NCBI GenBank assembly: GCA_027484825.1
Contig: JAIXSE010000031.1
Location: forward strand, 1 to 64,000
Source: Rubrivivax sp.
GTDB taxonomy: Bacteria; Pseudomonadota; Gammaproteobacteria; Burkholderiales; Burkholderiaceae_C
Direction: 5' to 3'
Length of the DNA: 64,000 nucleotides
The notes under the pieces were generated by a model that was not told the origin of the DNA, made no database searches, and was given only the letters and a program-made list of their open reading frames with translations. Position numbers and translations under genes: made by a program. Below, piece by piece: positions 33,417-42,872 of this stretch (position 1 is its first letter; every line of letters starts with the position of its first letter).

Positions 33417-34571
33417 CTAAGGCTGGGTGAAGCGGTCGCCGGCGGTCACCGGCTCCTGCACGGTCAGCACCAGGGCGTAGGACACCCGGTCGAAGACCTG
33501 GAAGACGAACAGCGAGCCGTGACGTTCATCCGGCAGGCGGATGCTGTCCTTGCGGTCGTCGGTGGTGTCGCGCACCACACGGCCGGTGCGCCACAGGGCC
33601 AGCACGTGGCCCTTTTCCATGCCGTCAGCGGCGCCGCGGTTCAGCGCCACGATCTGGTTCTGGCCGGCATTGATGGCGTCCCCATAGACCGACACGATCA
33701 GGCCGTCCACCGGGGCCGACGGGGCATGCGGCATGTAGCTGGTGTAGCCGCGGGCCGGGATGGGGGCCAGGCGGTCGCCCACGCCCACTTCCTGGCGCGC
33801 CACGCCGATCTTCAGCGTGGTGGGCACTTCCTGCGGGCTGCCGGCACTGCTGCCGGGGCGCACCACGTCGGCGGTGCCGACATAAGCGGCTTCGTAGCCC
33901 AGCACTTCCTTGGTCACCGGGTCCAGCAGCGGCTTGGCCTGGCGGAAGATGCGGTATTCGGTGTCGCCCGTGAATTCGCCGCGGGCGTAGGCCAGTTCAC
34001 CCTTGGTCATCCACACCCGGTTTTCCTGGGCGGCGACGATGCGGGGCGCGGTGGCCAGCTCGTTGGTGTTGAGGACGATGGCCTCGTTCAGGAACGGCTC
34101 GATCAGGTGCTGCGGGATGGAGGCGATGGAGCCGTCATCCAGGCCGGTGGAGCGCACGCGGGGCGACAGCTTCACATCGCCATTGGTGCCGCCGCCGACA
34201 TCACGGCCCAGCTGCAGGCGGGCACGGCCGTCGGCCTTGACCAGCACCAGCACCTGACCGGGGTAGATCAGGTGGGGGTTCTTGATCTGGTCGTCGTTCA
34301 TGCCCCAGAGCTCGGGCCAGCGCCACGGAGACTTCAGGAACAGGCCCGAAATGCCCCACAGCGTGTCACCGCGCTTGACGGTGTAGGTGTCCGGCGCATT
34401 GGGGGCCAGTTCCGACAGCGGAACGCCGGCCTGGGCCACCTTCTGGGCGGTTTCACGCTGCTTGGGCGTGATGGGGTAATCACCAGCCGCCAGTGCAGGG
34501 GCGCTGATGAGAGCGCCGGCGAGCAGCGCTGCATAAATGGTCGTCAAGCCCAGCGGCCGCCGTTGCGTCAT
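33417..34571 (-). CDS. LysM-domain exported protein
   Basis: 384 residues from the ATG at 34571, which has CAGGAGAACAAGGA just upstream; codons further 5' run into the promoter of def. A signal peptide ends near SAPALAAG. A LysM domain at about residues 62-112 reads YTVKRGDTLWGISGLFLKSPWRWPELW and NPHLIYPGQVLVL, the form found in peptidoglycan-binding cell-envelope proteins. The rest resembles the conserved partner gene found between dprA and def in betaproteobacteria. Divergent from def across 214 bases. Likely a periplasmic cell-wall protein; function not known. Confidence 0.88.
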   Translation of the reverse strand: MTQRRPLGLTTIYAALLAGALISAPALAAGDYPITPKQRETAQKVAQAGVPLSELAPNAPDTYTVKRGDTLWGISGLFLKSPWRWPELWGMNDDQIKNPHLIYPGQVLVLVKADGRARLQLGRDVGGGTNGDVKLSPRVRSTGLDDGSIASIPQHLIEPFLNEAIVLNTNELATAPRIVAAQENRVWMTKGELAYARGEFTGDTEYRIFRQAKPLLDPVTKEVLGYEAAYVGTADVVRPGSSAGSPQEVPTTLKIGVARQEVGVGDRLAPIPARGYTSYMPHAPSAPVDGLIVSVYGDAINAGQNQIVALNRGAADGMEKGHVLALWRTGRVVRDTTDDRKDSIRLPDERHGSLFVFQVFDRVSYALVLTVQEPVTAGDRFTQP

Positions 34572-34785
34572 TCCTTGTTCTCCTGCGCCGTAGTGAAGGC
34601 CCCTCGTGGCCAGTGGCGCTTTCAGCGAACGAGCGGCGGTAGATCCCAAATCGGCGAAAATCCGCTGGTCGCTGGCGGCGATTCTGCCCAGATTCAGGGG
34701 TACCCGCAATGAAGGGAGCCGCCCCCGCTTGCAAGCCCTTACAAACCGGCGTTGTGTTGTGTCCACAAGCGCACAGGTCTTCAAC

Positions 34786-35301
34786 ATGTCCAAACTCAAC
34801 ATTCTTCGTTATCCCGATCCCCGCCTGCATACCGTGGCCCAGCCCGTGGCAGTGGTGGACGACCGCATCCGCCGCCTGACGGACGACATGCTCGAGACCA
34901 TGTATGCCGCCGAAGGGGTGGGCCTGGCCGCCACGCAGGTGGATGTGCATGAGCGCGTTCTCGTGATGGATGTCTCGGAAGAGCGCAATCAGCCGCTGGT
35001 GCTGGTCAATCCGGAGCTGGTGTTCAAGAGCGACGACCTCATCGAAGGTGAAGAGGGCTGTCTGTCCGTGCCCACCATCTACGACAAGGTCATGCGCCAT
35101 CGCAAGGTCACCGTCCAGGCCCTGGACCGCGACGGCAACACCTTCCAGTTCGATGCGGAAGGCCTGCTGTCCGTCTGCGTCCAGCATGAGATGGATCATC
35201 TGGCCGGCAAGGTGTTCGTGGAATACCTGAGCCCCCTGAAGCGGGAGCGCATCAAGACCAAGCTCGTGAAAAAAGCACGCGAAGACGCGAAGGTCCGCTG
35301 A
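34786..35301 (+). CDS. def: Peptide deformylase
   Basis: Removes the formyl group from the N-terminal methionine of new proteins. From the ATG at 34786 the product is 171 residues, with the three metal-site motifs [13 protein letters not shown] and QHEMDHLAG (HExxH with Met in place of the usual Ile/Leu inside, metal ligands Cys and two His intact). The longer in-frame ORF to 34606 begins in the promoter region and lacks conservation. Stop overlaps the start of fmt by one base (TGATG). Confidence 0.96.
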   Translation: MSKLNILRYPDPRLHTVAQPVAVVDDRIRRLTDDMLETMYAAEGVGLAATQVDVHERVLVMDVSEERNQPLVLVNPELVFKSDDLIEGEEGCLSVPTIYDKVMRHRKVTVQALDRDGNTFQFDAEGLLSVCVQHEMDHLAGKVFVEYLSPLKRERIKTKLVKKAREDAKVR

Positions 35302-36299
35302 TGCACGGCCTGTCCCCGGACGAACTGGGTGCCCTGCGCGGTCTGCGCGTCGGTTTTGCGGGCACGCCCGAGTTCGCCGCCGTCGCGCTGGCCGCCTTGC
35401 TGGACGCCGGCGTCACCGTGCCGCTGGTGCTGAGCCAGCCGGACCGCCCCGCGGGACGCGGCATGAAGCTGCAGGCGTCGCCGGTGAAGCAGCTGGCGGT
35501 GCAGCATCAGCTGCCGGTGGTGCAGCCGCGCAGCCTGCGTCTGGACGGCAAGTTCCCGGAGGAGGCGCAGGCCGGCCAGACGGCGCTGCAGGACGCCCGT
35601 CTGGACGTGCTGGTGGTGGCCGCTTATGGCTTGATCCTGCCGGCCTGGGTGCTCACGACGCCGCGACTGGGCTGTCTCAACATCCATGCCTCGCTGCTAC
35701 CACGCTGGCGCGGCGCCGCCCCTATCCATCGGGCGATCGAGGCGGGCGATGCCGAGACCGGCATCACCATCATGCAGATGGACGAGGGCCTGGACACCGG
35801 CGACATGCTGCTTGAGGTGCGCGAGCCGATCGCCGCCGACGACACGACCGCCCAGTTGCACGACCGCCTCGCAGCCCTTGGCGGGCAACTGATCGTGGCC
35901 GCGTTGGTGCAAGCGGCCACGGGCAAGCTCCAGCCCCGGCGCCAGCCGGACGCCGGCGTCACCTACGCCCACAAGATCGACAAGGCGGAGAGCCAAATCC
36001 TCTGGAGCGACAGCGCCGAGCAGATCTCCCGCCGACTGCGCGCCTTCGACCCGTTCCCGGGCGGTGTGGCGCAGTTGGAGGGGGAGCCGCTGAAGATCTG
36101 GCGCGCCGAGGTGGTGGACGCCCAGGGGCAGTCCGGCGCACCCGGCGAGGTGCTGTCGGTGTCGCCGGAGGGGCCGGTGGTGGCCTGCGGTCAGGGCGCG
36201 GTGCGCCTGGTGGAGCTGCAGCGCGCTGGCGGTAAACGCCTGCCTGCGGCGGCCTTTCTGCAAGCCCGCCCGCTGAAGCCGGGCGAACGGCTGGGTTGA
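35301..36299 (+). CDS. fmt: Methionyl-tRNA formyltransferase
   Basis: Formylates initiator Met-tRNA; paired in operon with def, whose reaction reverses it on the protein. 332 residues: N-terminal formyltransferase domain ([49 protein letters not shown] with catalytic Asn, His and Asp) and the C-terminal OB domain ending [13 protein letters not shown]. The overlap with def indicates coupled translation. The window also encodes its substrate tRNA at 10599. Confidence 0.96.
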   Translation: MHGLSPDELGALRGLRVGFAGTPEFAAVALAALLDAGVTVPLVLSQPDRPAGRGMKLQASPVKQLAVQHQLPVVQPRSLRLDGKFPEEAQAGQTALQDARLDVLVVAAYGLILPAWVLTTPRLGCLNIHASLLPRWRGAAPIHRAIEAGDAETGITIMQMDEGLDTGDMLLEVREPIAADDTTAQLHDRLAALGGQLIVAALVQAATGKLQPRRQPDAGVTYAHKIDKAESQILWSDSAEQISRRLRAFDPFPGGVAQLEGEPLKIWRAEVVDAQGQSGAPGEVLSVSPEGPVVACGQGAVRLVELQRAGGKRLPAAAFLQARPLKPGERLG

Positions 36300-36511
36300 T
36301 TGCGGGCCGTGTTCAAGCCGCTGCCTGGCTGTCCGGCACGGCCCGGGTGACGGACTTTCCGAAGCACGCGCCGCGCCAACATCGTTTATTGCGAATTGCC
36401 AATCAGGTCCTTCCGACTTGAATGCCCGCCAGTCGCCGTCACATGGTTGTTCGGGACGGTGTACTGTGCACCGGGTCCGTTGCAACTGCAGTGAGGATTG
36501 AGGAGATTGCC

Positions 36512-37357
36512 ATGTTCAACCTGATGAAGACCGCCATCCTGATGGCCGCGATCACCGCGCTGTTCATGGTGATCGGATCCTTCATCGGGGGGCAGCAGGG
36601 CATGATGCTGGCGCTGATGTTCGCCCTGGCCATGAACGTCTTCAGCTACTGGTTCTCGGACAAGCTGGTGCTGAAGATGTACAACGCCCAGCAGGTGGAC
36701 GAGCAGAGCGCGCCGCAGTTCTACCGCATGGTGCAGGAGCTGGCGCAGCGGGCGCAGTTGCCCATGCCCAAGGTCTACCTGATCCAGGAAGACGCGCCCA
36801 ATGCCTTCGCCACCGGCCGCAACCCTGCCAATGCGGCGGTGGCGGCCACCACCGGCATCCTGCGGGTGCTGAGCGAGCGTGAACTGCGCGGCGTCATGGC
36901 CCATGAGCTGGCCCATGTGAAGCACCGGGACATCCTGATCTCCACCATCAGTGCCACCATGGCCGGTGCCATCTCCGCCCTGGCCAACTTCGCCATGTTC
37001 TTCAGCGGTCGGGACAGCGAAGGCCGTCCGGCCAACCCGCTGGTGGGTCTGCTGGTGGCGCTGCTGGCCCCGATCGCGGCCAGCCTGATCCAGATGGCCA
37101 TCAGCCGGGCCCGTGAATTCGAAGCCGACCGCGGCGGCGCGGAAATCTCCGGGGACCCGCAGGCGCTGGCTGCGGCGCTGGACAAGATCCACCGTTATGC
37201 TCAGGGCATTCCTCTGGAGACCACCGAGCGCCATCCGGAAACGGCCCAGATGATGATCATGAACCCGCTCTCGGGCGGTGGGCTGCGGGGCCTGTTCAGC
37301 ACCCATCCCTCGACCGAAGAGCGCATTGCGCGCCTGATGGCGATGGTGCGCCGGTAA
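36512..37357 (+). CDS. htpX: Membrane zinc metalloprotease HtpX
   Basis: M48-family protease that degrades misfolded inner-membrane proteins. From the ATG at 36512 (AGGAGATTGCC upstream) the product is 281 residues, with two N-terminal membrane helices, catalytic HELAH, two further helices around residues 150-190, and the downstream zinc-ligand region [13 protein letters not shown]. The end [17 protein letters not shown] is characteristic. The longer ORF from 36422 starts in non-coding sequence. Confidence 0.94.
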   Translation: MFNLMKTAILMAAITALFMVIGSFIGGQQGMMLALMFALAMNVFSYWFSDKLVLKMYNAQQVDEQSAPQFYRMVQELAQRAQLPMPKVYLIQEDAPNAFATGRNPANAAVAATTGILRVLSERELRGVMAHELAHVKHRDILISTISATMAGAISALANFAMFFSGRDSEGRPANPLVGLLVALLAPIAASLIQMAISRAREFEADRGGAEISGDPQALAAALDKIHRYAQGIPLETTERHPETAQMMIMNPLSGGGLRGLFSTHPSTEERIARLMAMVRR

Positions 37358-37395
37358 TTGCGGCTCAAGGGGCGCCCCGCCCGGCCGATATCGAG

Positions 37396-37956
37396 ATGAT
37401 GAAGCTGAGTTGGCCCCTGTCCTCTCCCTCCCACGCCCCGGTCCGTCCCTCGGACGCGGCGCGTGATCCTGCGGGCCCCGACATGGGGCCCGCAGCCGTT
37501 TCCCTCCTGGCCCCGGCATGGGCGGCGATCCAGCGGGCTTTCGGGCGCTCATATCGGCCCCTGTGCCGGGGTCTGCTGCCGGCCGCGCTGGGCACGATGG
37601 TGATGCTGGCCGGCTGCGACCAGCTGGGCATCGAGGACCCGGCCAAGGTGGCGGCGGCCAAGGAGGCCGAAGGCAAGGCCATCGGCGGTGCCTGCCGCAA
37701 TGCGATGCGGGCCATTGAAGACTGCTACGCCCTCAATCCCAAGGCCCAGAAGGCGGCGGTGTATGACGGCTGGCGCGAGATGGACGAATACATGCGCGAG
37801 AACAAGCTGGAGGGCACCCGGCCTGTCGTGGCGCATGGGGCGGCCAGCAAGCCCGCGGACGGCGCGTCCCAGGCTGAAGAGGATGATCCCCCGGCCAAGT
37901 CGGGCAAGGGGGACAAAGGGGACAAGGCGGACAAGGGCAGCAAGAGCAAAGGCTGA
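37396..37956 (+). CDS. Small lipoprotein-like protein with lysine-rich tail
   Basis: Up to 186 residues; I do not recognise a family. A hydrophobic stretch GLLPAALGTMVMLAGC looks like a lipoprotein signal with the lipobox LAGC at residues 72-75, but it lies far from the first ATG, so the true start is uncertain and may be internal (for example the ATG at 37483). The mature part has two cysteines (ACRNAMRAIEDCYAL), which could form a disulfide, and a Lys/Asp/Gly tail with KGDKGDKADKG repeats. Located 38 bases after htpX. Probably exported; function unknown. Confidence 0.5.
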   Translation: MMKLSWPLSSPSHAPVRPSDAARDPAGPDMGPAAVSLLAPAWAAIQRAFGRSYRPLCRGLLPAALGTMVMLAGCDQLGIEDPAKVAAAKEAEGKAIGGACRNAMRAIEDCYALNPKAQKAAVYDGWREMDEYMRENKLEGTRPVVAHGAASKPADGASQAEEDDPPAKSGKGDKGDKADKGSKSKG

Positions 37957-38084
37957 CCCGCTGACAGACGGCGGCCACCGCTGCACTTCATCCCCGTCCC
38001 TTTGCAGTTCGTCACCCCGGGCTGGCCCCCTGCGGACCGCGCGGCGGAAGATGCGATCATTCCGAACCGCAGGAGATCGCATCC

Positions 38085-38849
38085 ATGAACAAGACCACAC
38101 GCCGCTGCTTCGCCCTCACGCTGATCGGACTGGCAGCCGCTGGCTCTGCCCAGGCCTGGTCATGGACCATTGGGGGCTCCCAGCGGGTCGAGGGCAACGG
38201 CGATGTCACCACCGAGCGCCGCGACCTTGAAAGCTTCGAAGCGGTGTCCCTGTCCAGCAGCTTCAAGGTGATGGTGCGCCAGGCCGGCGCCGACAAGGTG
38301 GAGGTGCGCACCGACAGCAACCTGCTGCCCTATCTCGAGACCCGCGTGGTCAGCGGCCGCTCGGGCCGGACGCTTGAAGTCAGCTCCAAGCGCGGCTTTC
38401 ATCTCAGCAGCGGCAGCACACCCATCATCACCATTGAATTGCGGGACCTGCGCGGCGTGTCGATCAGCGGCTCCGGCGAGATCCGGGTCGAGGGCATGAA
38501 GACCAGCGGCCCGCTCGATGCGAGCATCGCCGGCAGCGGGGACATCCGCCTCATGGGCGTGGAGGCCGACCGCATCGGCCTGCGCGTCTCGGGCAGCGGT
38601 GATATCGCGGCCAACGGCAAGGCCAACATGCTGTCGGTCAGCGTCACCGGCAGCGGCGATGTGAAGGCCCGCGAACTGGCGGTCGATGCCGCCAAGGTCA
38701 GCATTGCCGGCAGCGGCGACGTGACCGTCCAGGCGCGTCGCCGGCTGGATGTGAGCATTGCCGGCTCCGGTGACGTCGGATATGTGGGCAACCCCGAAAT
38801 CAGCATGTCCAATGCCGGCTCCGGGTCGGTGCGCCGCCTGAAGGACTGA
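38085..38849 (+). CDS. GIN-domain (DUF2807) exported protein
   Basis: 254 residues with a signal peptide ending near SAQAW. The rest is a repetitive beta-rich domain with recurring SGSGD / AGSGD / TGSGD motifs every 20-30 residues (for example SISGSGEIRVEG, SIAGSGDIRLMG, RVSGSGDIAANG, SVTGSGDVKARE, SIAGSGDVTVQA), which is the signature of the putative auto-transporter adhesin head GIN domain, DUF2807. Such proteins are predicted to fold as a beta-helix in the periplasm or at the surface. GAGATCGCATCC precedes the ATG. Function is not established. Confidence 0.88.
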   Translation: MNKTTRRCFALTLIGLAAAGSAQAWSWTIGGSQRVEGNGDVTTERRDLESFEAVSLSSSFKVMVRQAGADKVEVRTDSNLLPYLETRVVSGRSGRTLEVSSKRGFHLSSGSTPIITIELRDLRGVSISGSGEIRVEGMKTSGPLDASIAGSGDIRLMGVEADRIGLRVSGSGDIAANGKANMLSVSVTGSGDVKARELAVDAAKVSIAGSGDVTVQARRRLDVSIAGSGDVGYVGNPEISMSNAGSGSVRRLKD

Positions 38850-38998
38850 GCGCGGGCGGTCGGTCCCGCCAATCGCACGATCGACAGCACGTCTGAAGAC
38901 GCGGTTGCACGCCGGTGACGGGCGAATGCCGGACCTGTCCCCGGTTTGGCGTGGGCGAAGGGCGACACCCCCGGCGGGCCAGGGCCGACAATCCCGCC

Positions 38999-39739
38999 AT
39001 GGCCCACCCTCTCCCTGCGCATTGGCGTCATCCTGAATTCCGGCAAGGCGCCCGCGACATGCTGGGCATCACCCTGGGCATCTCCGCCTGGGGGCTGGTG
39101 ACCGGCGTGGCCATGGTCAAAAGCGGCCTGAGCGCCGGCATGGCGCTGTTCATGAGCCTGGTGGTGTTTGCCGGCAGCTCGCAACTCGCCTCGCTGCCCC
39201 TGCTGGCCAGTGGCGCACCGCTGTGGGTGCTGTGGGCCACGTCCTTCTGCGTCAACCTGCGGTTCGTCATCTTCAGCACGCAGTGGCGGCACTACCTGTC
39301 CCCGCTGCCCCGAGGGCAGCGACTGTGGATGGCCTACTTCGCCGCCGACCTCAACTACGTCGCCTTCCTCAAGCGCTTCCCGGACATGAAACCCGACCCG
39401 GAGCGGCAGGTGCCCTACTTCTGGGGCGGCGTGGCCATCAACTGGTTTGCCTGGCAGGTGCCCGCCATCGCCGGCATCTTCCTGGCCGACCGCATCCCCA
39501 CGAATTGGGGCCTGGGCTTTGCCGGCGTGCTGGCCCTGCTGGGCCTGAGTTATTCGCTGCTGGGCAACCGCAACACCTGGGTGTCGGCAGCGGTGGCGGC
39601 CTGCGCGGCGGTGGCCGCCTACGGCCTGCCGCTGCGACTGAACATCCTGGTGGCGATTGCAGCGGCCGTGGCGGCCGGTCTGATGATGGAACGCTGGGCC
39701 CCGCCCGACACCAACACCCGCGGCGGGAGGGCAGCATGA
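38999..39739 (+). CDS. azlC: AzlC-family branched-chain amino acid exporter subunit
   Basis: 246 residues from the ATG at 38999. Multi-pass membrane protein with FRQGARDMLGITLGISAWGLVTGVAMVKSG, LSAGMALFMSLVVFAGSSQLAS and NLRFVIFSTQWRHYLSPL, typical of AzlC/YgaZ. It pairs with AzlD to export branched-chain amino acids. The stop overlaps the azlD start in ATGA. Confidence 0.92.
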   Translation: MAHPLPAHWRHPEFRQGARDMLGITLGISAWGLVTGVAMVKSGLSAGMALFMSLVVFAGSSQLASLPLLASGAPLWVLWATSFCVNLRFVIFSTQWRHYLSPLPRGQRLWMAYFAADLNYVAFLKRFPDMKPDPERQVPYFWGGVAINWFAWQVPAIAGIFLADRIPTNWGLGFAGVLALLGLSYSLLGNRNTWVSAAVAACAAVAAYGLPLRLNILVAIAAAVAAGLMMERWAPPDTNTRGGRAA

Positions 39740-40065
39740 GCGGCTGGGAGACCTTGCTGGGCATTGCCGGCATGGCGCTGATCACGGTGCTGACGCGCGG
39801 CTTCTTCCTCATCCCGGACCGCGAGGTGCCCATGCCCGACTGGCTGCGCGACGGCCTGCGGTATGCGCCGCTGGCGGCTCTGGCGGCGGTGATCGTGCCC
39901 GAGATCGTCATGACCCAGGGCGAGCTGGTGTCCACCTGGAAGGACGCACGCCTGTACGCCACCGCAGTGGCCACTGGCTACTTCTTCTGGAAGCGCGGCA
40001 TCCTGGGCACCATCGTCAGCGGCACGGTGGTGATGCTGGCGCTGCGCATCGGTCTGGGATGGTGA
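39736..40065 (+). CDS. azlD: AzlD-family branched-chain amino acid exporter subunit
   Basis: 109-residue membrane protein beginning MSGWETLLGIAGMALITVLT, with three or four hydrophobic segments and the conserved R-x-P-x-W-L-R-x-G-L-R-Y-A-P-L-A-A-L-A pattern of AzlD. Small partner of AzlC; the 4-base overlap indicates coupling. Longer in-frame extension upstream runs through azlC in another frame and is rejected. Confidence 0.92.
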   Translation: MSGWETLLGIAGMALITVLTRGFFLIPDREVPMPDWLRDGLRYAPLAALAAVIVPEIVMTQGELVSTWKDARLYATAVATGYFFWKRGILGTIVSGTVVMLALRIGLGW

Positions 40066-40164
40066 GCCTGGGGCGCCCCTGCGCCTCTTGGTAAGCTTCG
40101 CCCCCAACGGCCTGGTCGGTGCTCTGGGCCATGCAGTTTTTCCCACAACTTCAGCCTATCCACC

Positions 40165-41358
40165 ATGAATGTCTTGCGTTTCGCCGACCTGATCAGTGCT
40201 GGCAAGGTCGACCAGCAGCGTGTGTTCATCCGCGCTGACCTCAACGTGCCGCTCAACGATGCGGGCGAGATCACCGAGGACACCCGCGTGCGGGCCAGCA
40301 TTCCCGCCATCGAGATGGCCTTGAAGGCTGGCGCGGCGGTGATGGTCACCTCCCACCTGGGCCGCCCCACCGAGGGCGAATTCGAGCCGGAAGATTCACT
40401 GGCCCCGGTGGCGCGTCGCCTGAGCGAACTGCTGGGCCGCGACGTGCCCCTGAAGTCCAACTGGGTGGACGGCGTGGACGTCGCCCCGGGCCAGGTGGTG
40501 CTGCTGGAAAACTGCCGCGTCAACAAGGGCGAGAAGAAGAACAGCGAAGAGCTCTCCCGCAAGATGGCCGCCCTGTGCGACATCTTCGTGCACGACGCCT
40601 TCGGCACCGCGCACCGCGCCGAAGCGTCCACCTACGGCATTGCGCAGTTCGCCAAGATCGCCTGCGCCGGCCCGCTGCTGGCCGCCGAAATCGATGCCAT
40701 CACCAAGGCCCTGGCCAATCCGAAGCGGCCGCTGGTGGCCATCGTGGCCGGCTCCAAGGTCTCGACCAAGCTGACCATCCTCAAGGCGCTGTCGGCCAAT
40801 GTGGACGGCCTGATCGTGGGCGGCGGCATTGCCAACACCTTCATGCTGGCGGCGGGTCTGAAGATCGGCAAGTCGCTGGCCGAGCCGGACCTCGTGGGCG
40901 AAGCCAAGGCGGTGATCGAGGCCATGAAGGCCCGCGGCGCCGAGGTGCCGATTCCGGTGGATGTGGTGACAGCCAAGGCCTTTGCCGCGGATGCACCGGC
41001 CACCGTCAAGGCGGCCACCGAGGTGGCGGACGATGACCTGATCCTGGACATCGGCCCCAAGACCTCCGCGCAACTGGCCGAGCAGCTCAAGGCGGCCGGC
41101 ACTGTGGTGTGGAACGGCCCGGTGGGGGTGTTCGAGTTCGACGCCTTCGCCAAGGGCACCGAGACCATCGCCCGCGCCATTGCGGCGTCGGACGCCTTCT
41201 CGATTGCCGGCGGCGGCGACACGCTGGCGGCCATTGCCAAGTACGGCATCGAGAAGGATGTGGGCTACATCTCCACCGGCGGCGGTGCCTTCCTGGAAGT
41301 GCTGGAAGGCAAGACGCTGCCGGCCTTCGAAATCCTCAGCCGCCGCGCGGCGGGCTGA
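40165..41358 (+). CDS. pgk: Phosphoglycerate kinase
   Basis: Glycolysis enzyme converting 1,3-bisphosphoglycerate to 3-phosphoglycerate with ATP formation. 397 residues with the substrate motif [28 protein letters not shown], the hinge region [29 protein letters not shown] and nucleotide loop [16 protein letters not shown]. It opens the central-carbon block; pyk and fba follow after maeB. Confidence 0.97.
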   Translation: MNVLRFADLISAGKVDQQRVFIRADLNVPLNDAGEITEDTRVRASIPAIEMALKAGAAVMVTSHLGRPTEGEFEPEDSLAPVARRLSELLGRDVPLKSNWVDGVDVAPGQVVLLENCRVNKGEKKNSEELSRKMAALCDIFVHDAFGTAHRAEASTYGIAQFAKIACAGPLLAAEIDAITKALANPKRPLVAIVAGSKVSTKLTILKALSANVDGLIVGGGIANTFMLAAGLKIGKSLAEPDLVGEAKAVIEAMKARGAEVPIPVDVVTAKAFAADAPATVKAATEVADDDLILDIGPKTSAQLAEQLKAAGTVVWNGPVGVFEFDAFAKGTETIARAIAASDAFSIAGGGDTLAAIAKYGIEKDVGYISTGGGAFLEVLEGKTLPAFEILSRRAAG

Positions 41359-41367
41359 TCACGCTGC

Positions 41368-41390
41368 GGGGGCCGACCGTCGCGGCCCCC
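41368..41390. terminator. Possible bidirectional terminator between pgk and the pstS-like gene
   Basis: GGGGGCCG at 41368-41375 and CGGCCCCC at 41383-41390 form a perfect 8-bp stem with a 7-base loop between convergent genes. No T tract, so efficiency is uncertain. Confidence 0.4.
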
Positions 41391-41397
41391 CTGCAGC

Positions 41398-42528
41398 TCA
41401 CATCGCCTGATACACCGGCGTCTTGCCGTCCTGCGCCTTCACCGCGCCGAAGCGGGCAGCGAGCTTGGACTGCAGCGTCAGCGGCAGCGGTGCAAAACCG
41501 GTGCCGCGGGTCAGGTCGTCCCCGTGCATGAAGCACCAGTACAGGAAGCGCATCACCGGTGAGGCGTCCTCGCCCTTGGGCGGGGTGGCGTCGATCAGGA
41601 TGAAGCTGGTCATGGTGATGGGCCAGCTGTTCGCACCCGGCCGGTTCATCAGGGACGCCAGATCGTCCCCGCGGCGGGACAGATCGCTTTCGGCGATGGC
41701 GGCGCGAAAGCCCGCCTCCGTGGCGCTCACCCATTGCCCGGCTGCATTGCGCAGCTTGACGGCATTGAGCCGCTCGGCCTGCACCCGGTCATAGCTCACA
41801 TACGCAATCGAGCCCGGCGCCGCCTTCAGGGCCTTGACCATGCCGTCATTGCCTTCGGCTTTTTCCACCTCGCCCGGCCACTTGGGCTGGGCATTCGCGC
41901 CGATCTCGGCGGCAAACTCCGGCGACACCTCGCTCAGATAGCGGGTGAAGCCTTCGGACGTGCCGGACTTGTCGGCCCGCACCACGCGCCGCACGGCCAG
42001 GGTCGGCAGGGGCAGGCCGGGATTGAGCGCCGCAATGCGTGCATCGTTCCACTGACGGATGCGTCCGGCCATCAGGTCCGCGAGCACTTCACCGGTCAAC
42101 TGCAGCCGGCCTTCCGGAACGCTGGGCAACTGCACCACCGGCACGATGCCGCCCACCAGCATGGGAATCTGCACCAGATGCCGCTTGGCCAGTTCCTCGG
42201 CGGACAGCGGCGAATCACTGCCACCAAACTGCACTTCGCGCGCGGTGATGCGCTTGACCCCGTCCCCCGAGCCAGTGGCCTTGTAGGTGACGGGCTGGCC
42301 GCCGCTGCTCTTTTCGTAGGCGGTGGCCCAGCGGCCATACACCAGCGACGGGAAGGACGCCCCGGCGCCCTTGACCTGCGCGAAGGCGCTGCCGGCCAGG
42401 GTCAGCAGGGCACCAAGCAGCAGAGGGCGCAGCCACTGATGGCGGTCCCGACGGTTTTGATGGGGGCGTACGGTCGTTGCAGCGGCGCCCGGAACGGACG
42501 AGCGCAGAAAAGGATTCTTGAAAGGCAT
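41398..42528 (-). CDS. PstS-like phosphate-binding periplasmic protein
   Basis: 376 residues from the ATG at 42528, with a long basic N-terminus before a signal peptide ending AGSAFAQ (about residue 51). The mature part resembles PstS: GAGASFPSLVYGRWATAYEKSSG at the phosphate-binding start, TYKATGSGDGVKRI, FGGSDSPLSAEEL and RADKSGTSEGFTRYL. The ABC permease and ATPase genes pstCAB are not adjacent; the gene stands alone between pgk and maeB. It could supply a remote Pst system or act as a phosphate sensor. Fairly sure of the family. Confidence 0.87.
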   Translation of the reverse strand: MPFKNPFLRSSVPGAAATTVRPHQNRRDRHQWLRPLLLGALLTLAGSAFAQVKGAGASFPSLVYGRWATAYEKSSGGQPVTYKATGSGDGVKRITAREVQFGGSDSPLSAEELAKRHLVQIPMLVGGIVPVVQLPSVPEGRLQLTGEVLADLMAGRIRQWNDARIAALNPGLPLPTLAVRRVVRADKSGTSEGFTRYLSEVSPEFAAEIGANAQPKWPGEVEKAEGNDGMVKALKAAPGSIAYVSYDRVQAERLNAVKLRNAAGQWVSATEAGFRAAIAESDLSRRGDDLASLMNRPGANSWPITMTSFILIDATPPKGEDASPVMRFLYWCFMHGDDLTRGTGFAPLPLTLQSKLAARFGAVKAQDGKTPVYQAM

Positions 42529-42872
42529 GCTCTGGCAATCACGAAGGCTGGGAGGCGGGCGCGATTCTAGGGAGGGCATGCCTCAGAAACATGTCGTTGC
42601 AGCTGCGTTCTCTGGGGAGCGCACCTCAGGTGTTGTGCGAATGTTGCAGCGCAGGGGCTGGACAGCGCCCGCTCGAAGGCCATCTTTGCATGGAAGTCAA
42701 AACTGAAAGCATCGGCAGGACGACCCAACACCCTTTAAGCTTCGGGCCCGTTTGCGGGAGTAGGGGCTCCTGTCTAATGGGGGCGCAGCGACCGTGTGGC
42801 CGCTGATGCCGCAGATTCCACCCCTGTCGAATTCAGATCCCGATTCGCGACTGGTCGCGATGGAGAACCCGC
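42529..42872. other. Divergent intergenic region, pstS-like gene / maeB
   Basis: 344 bases without a gene between two divergent starts. I see no strong hairpin or conserved box. TCGCGACTGG/TCGCGATGG at 42846-42862 carries the short direct repeat TCGCGA just before the maeB ribosome-binding site (TGGAGAACCC). Promoters for both genes must lie here. Confidence 0.35.

Noticed and set aside
38085..38849. Periodic DNA repeats suggesting a repeat element
   Set aside because: The periodicity encodes the GSGD motifs of the GIN-domain protein and is explained by the protein fold.
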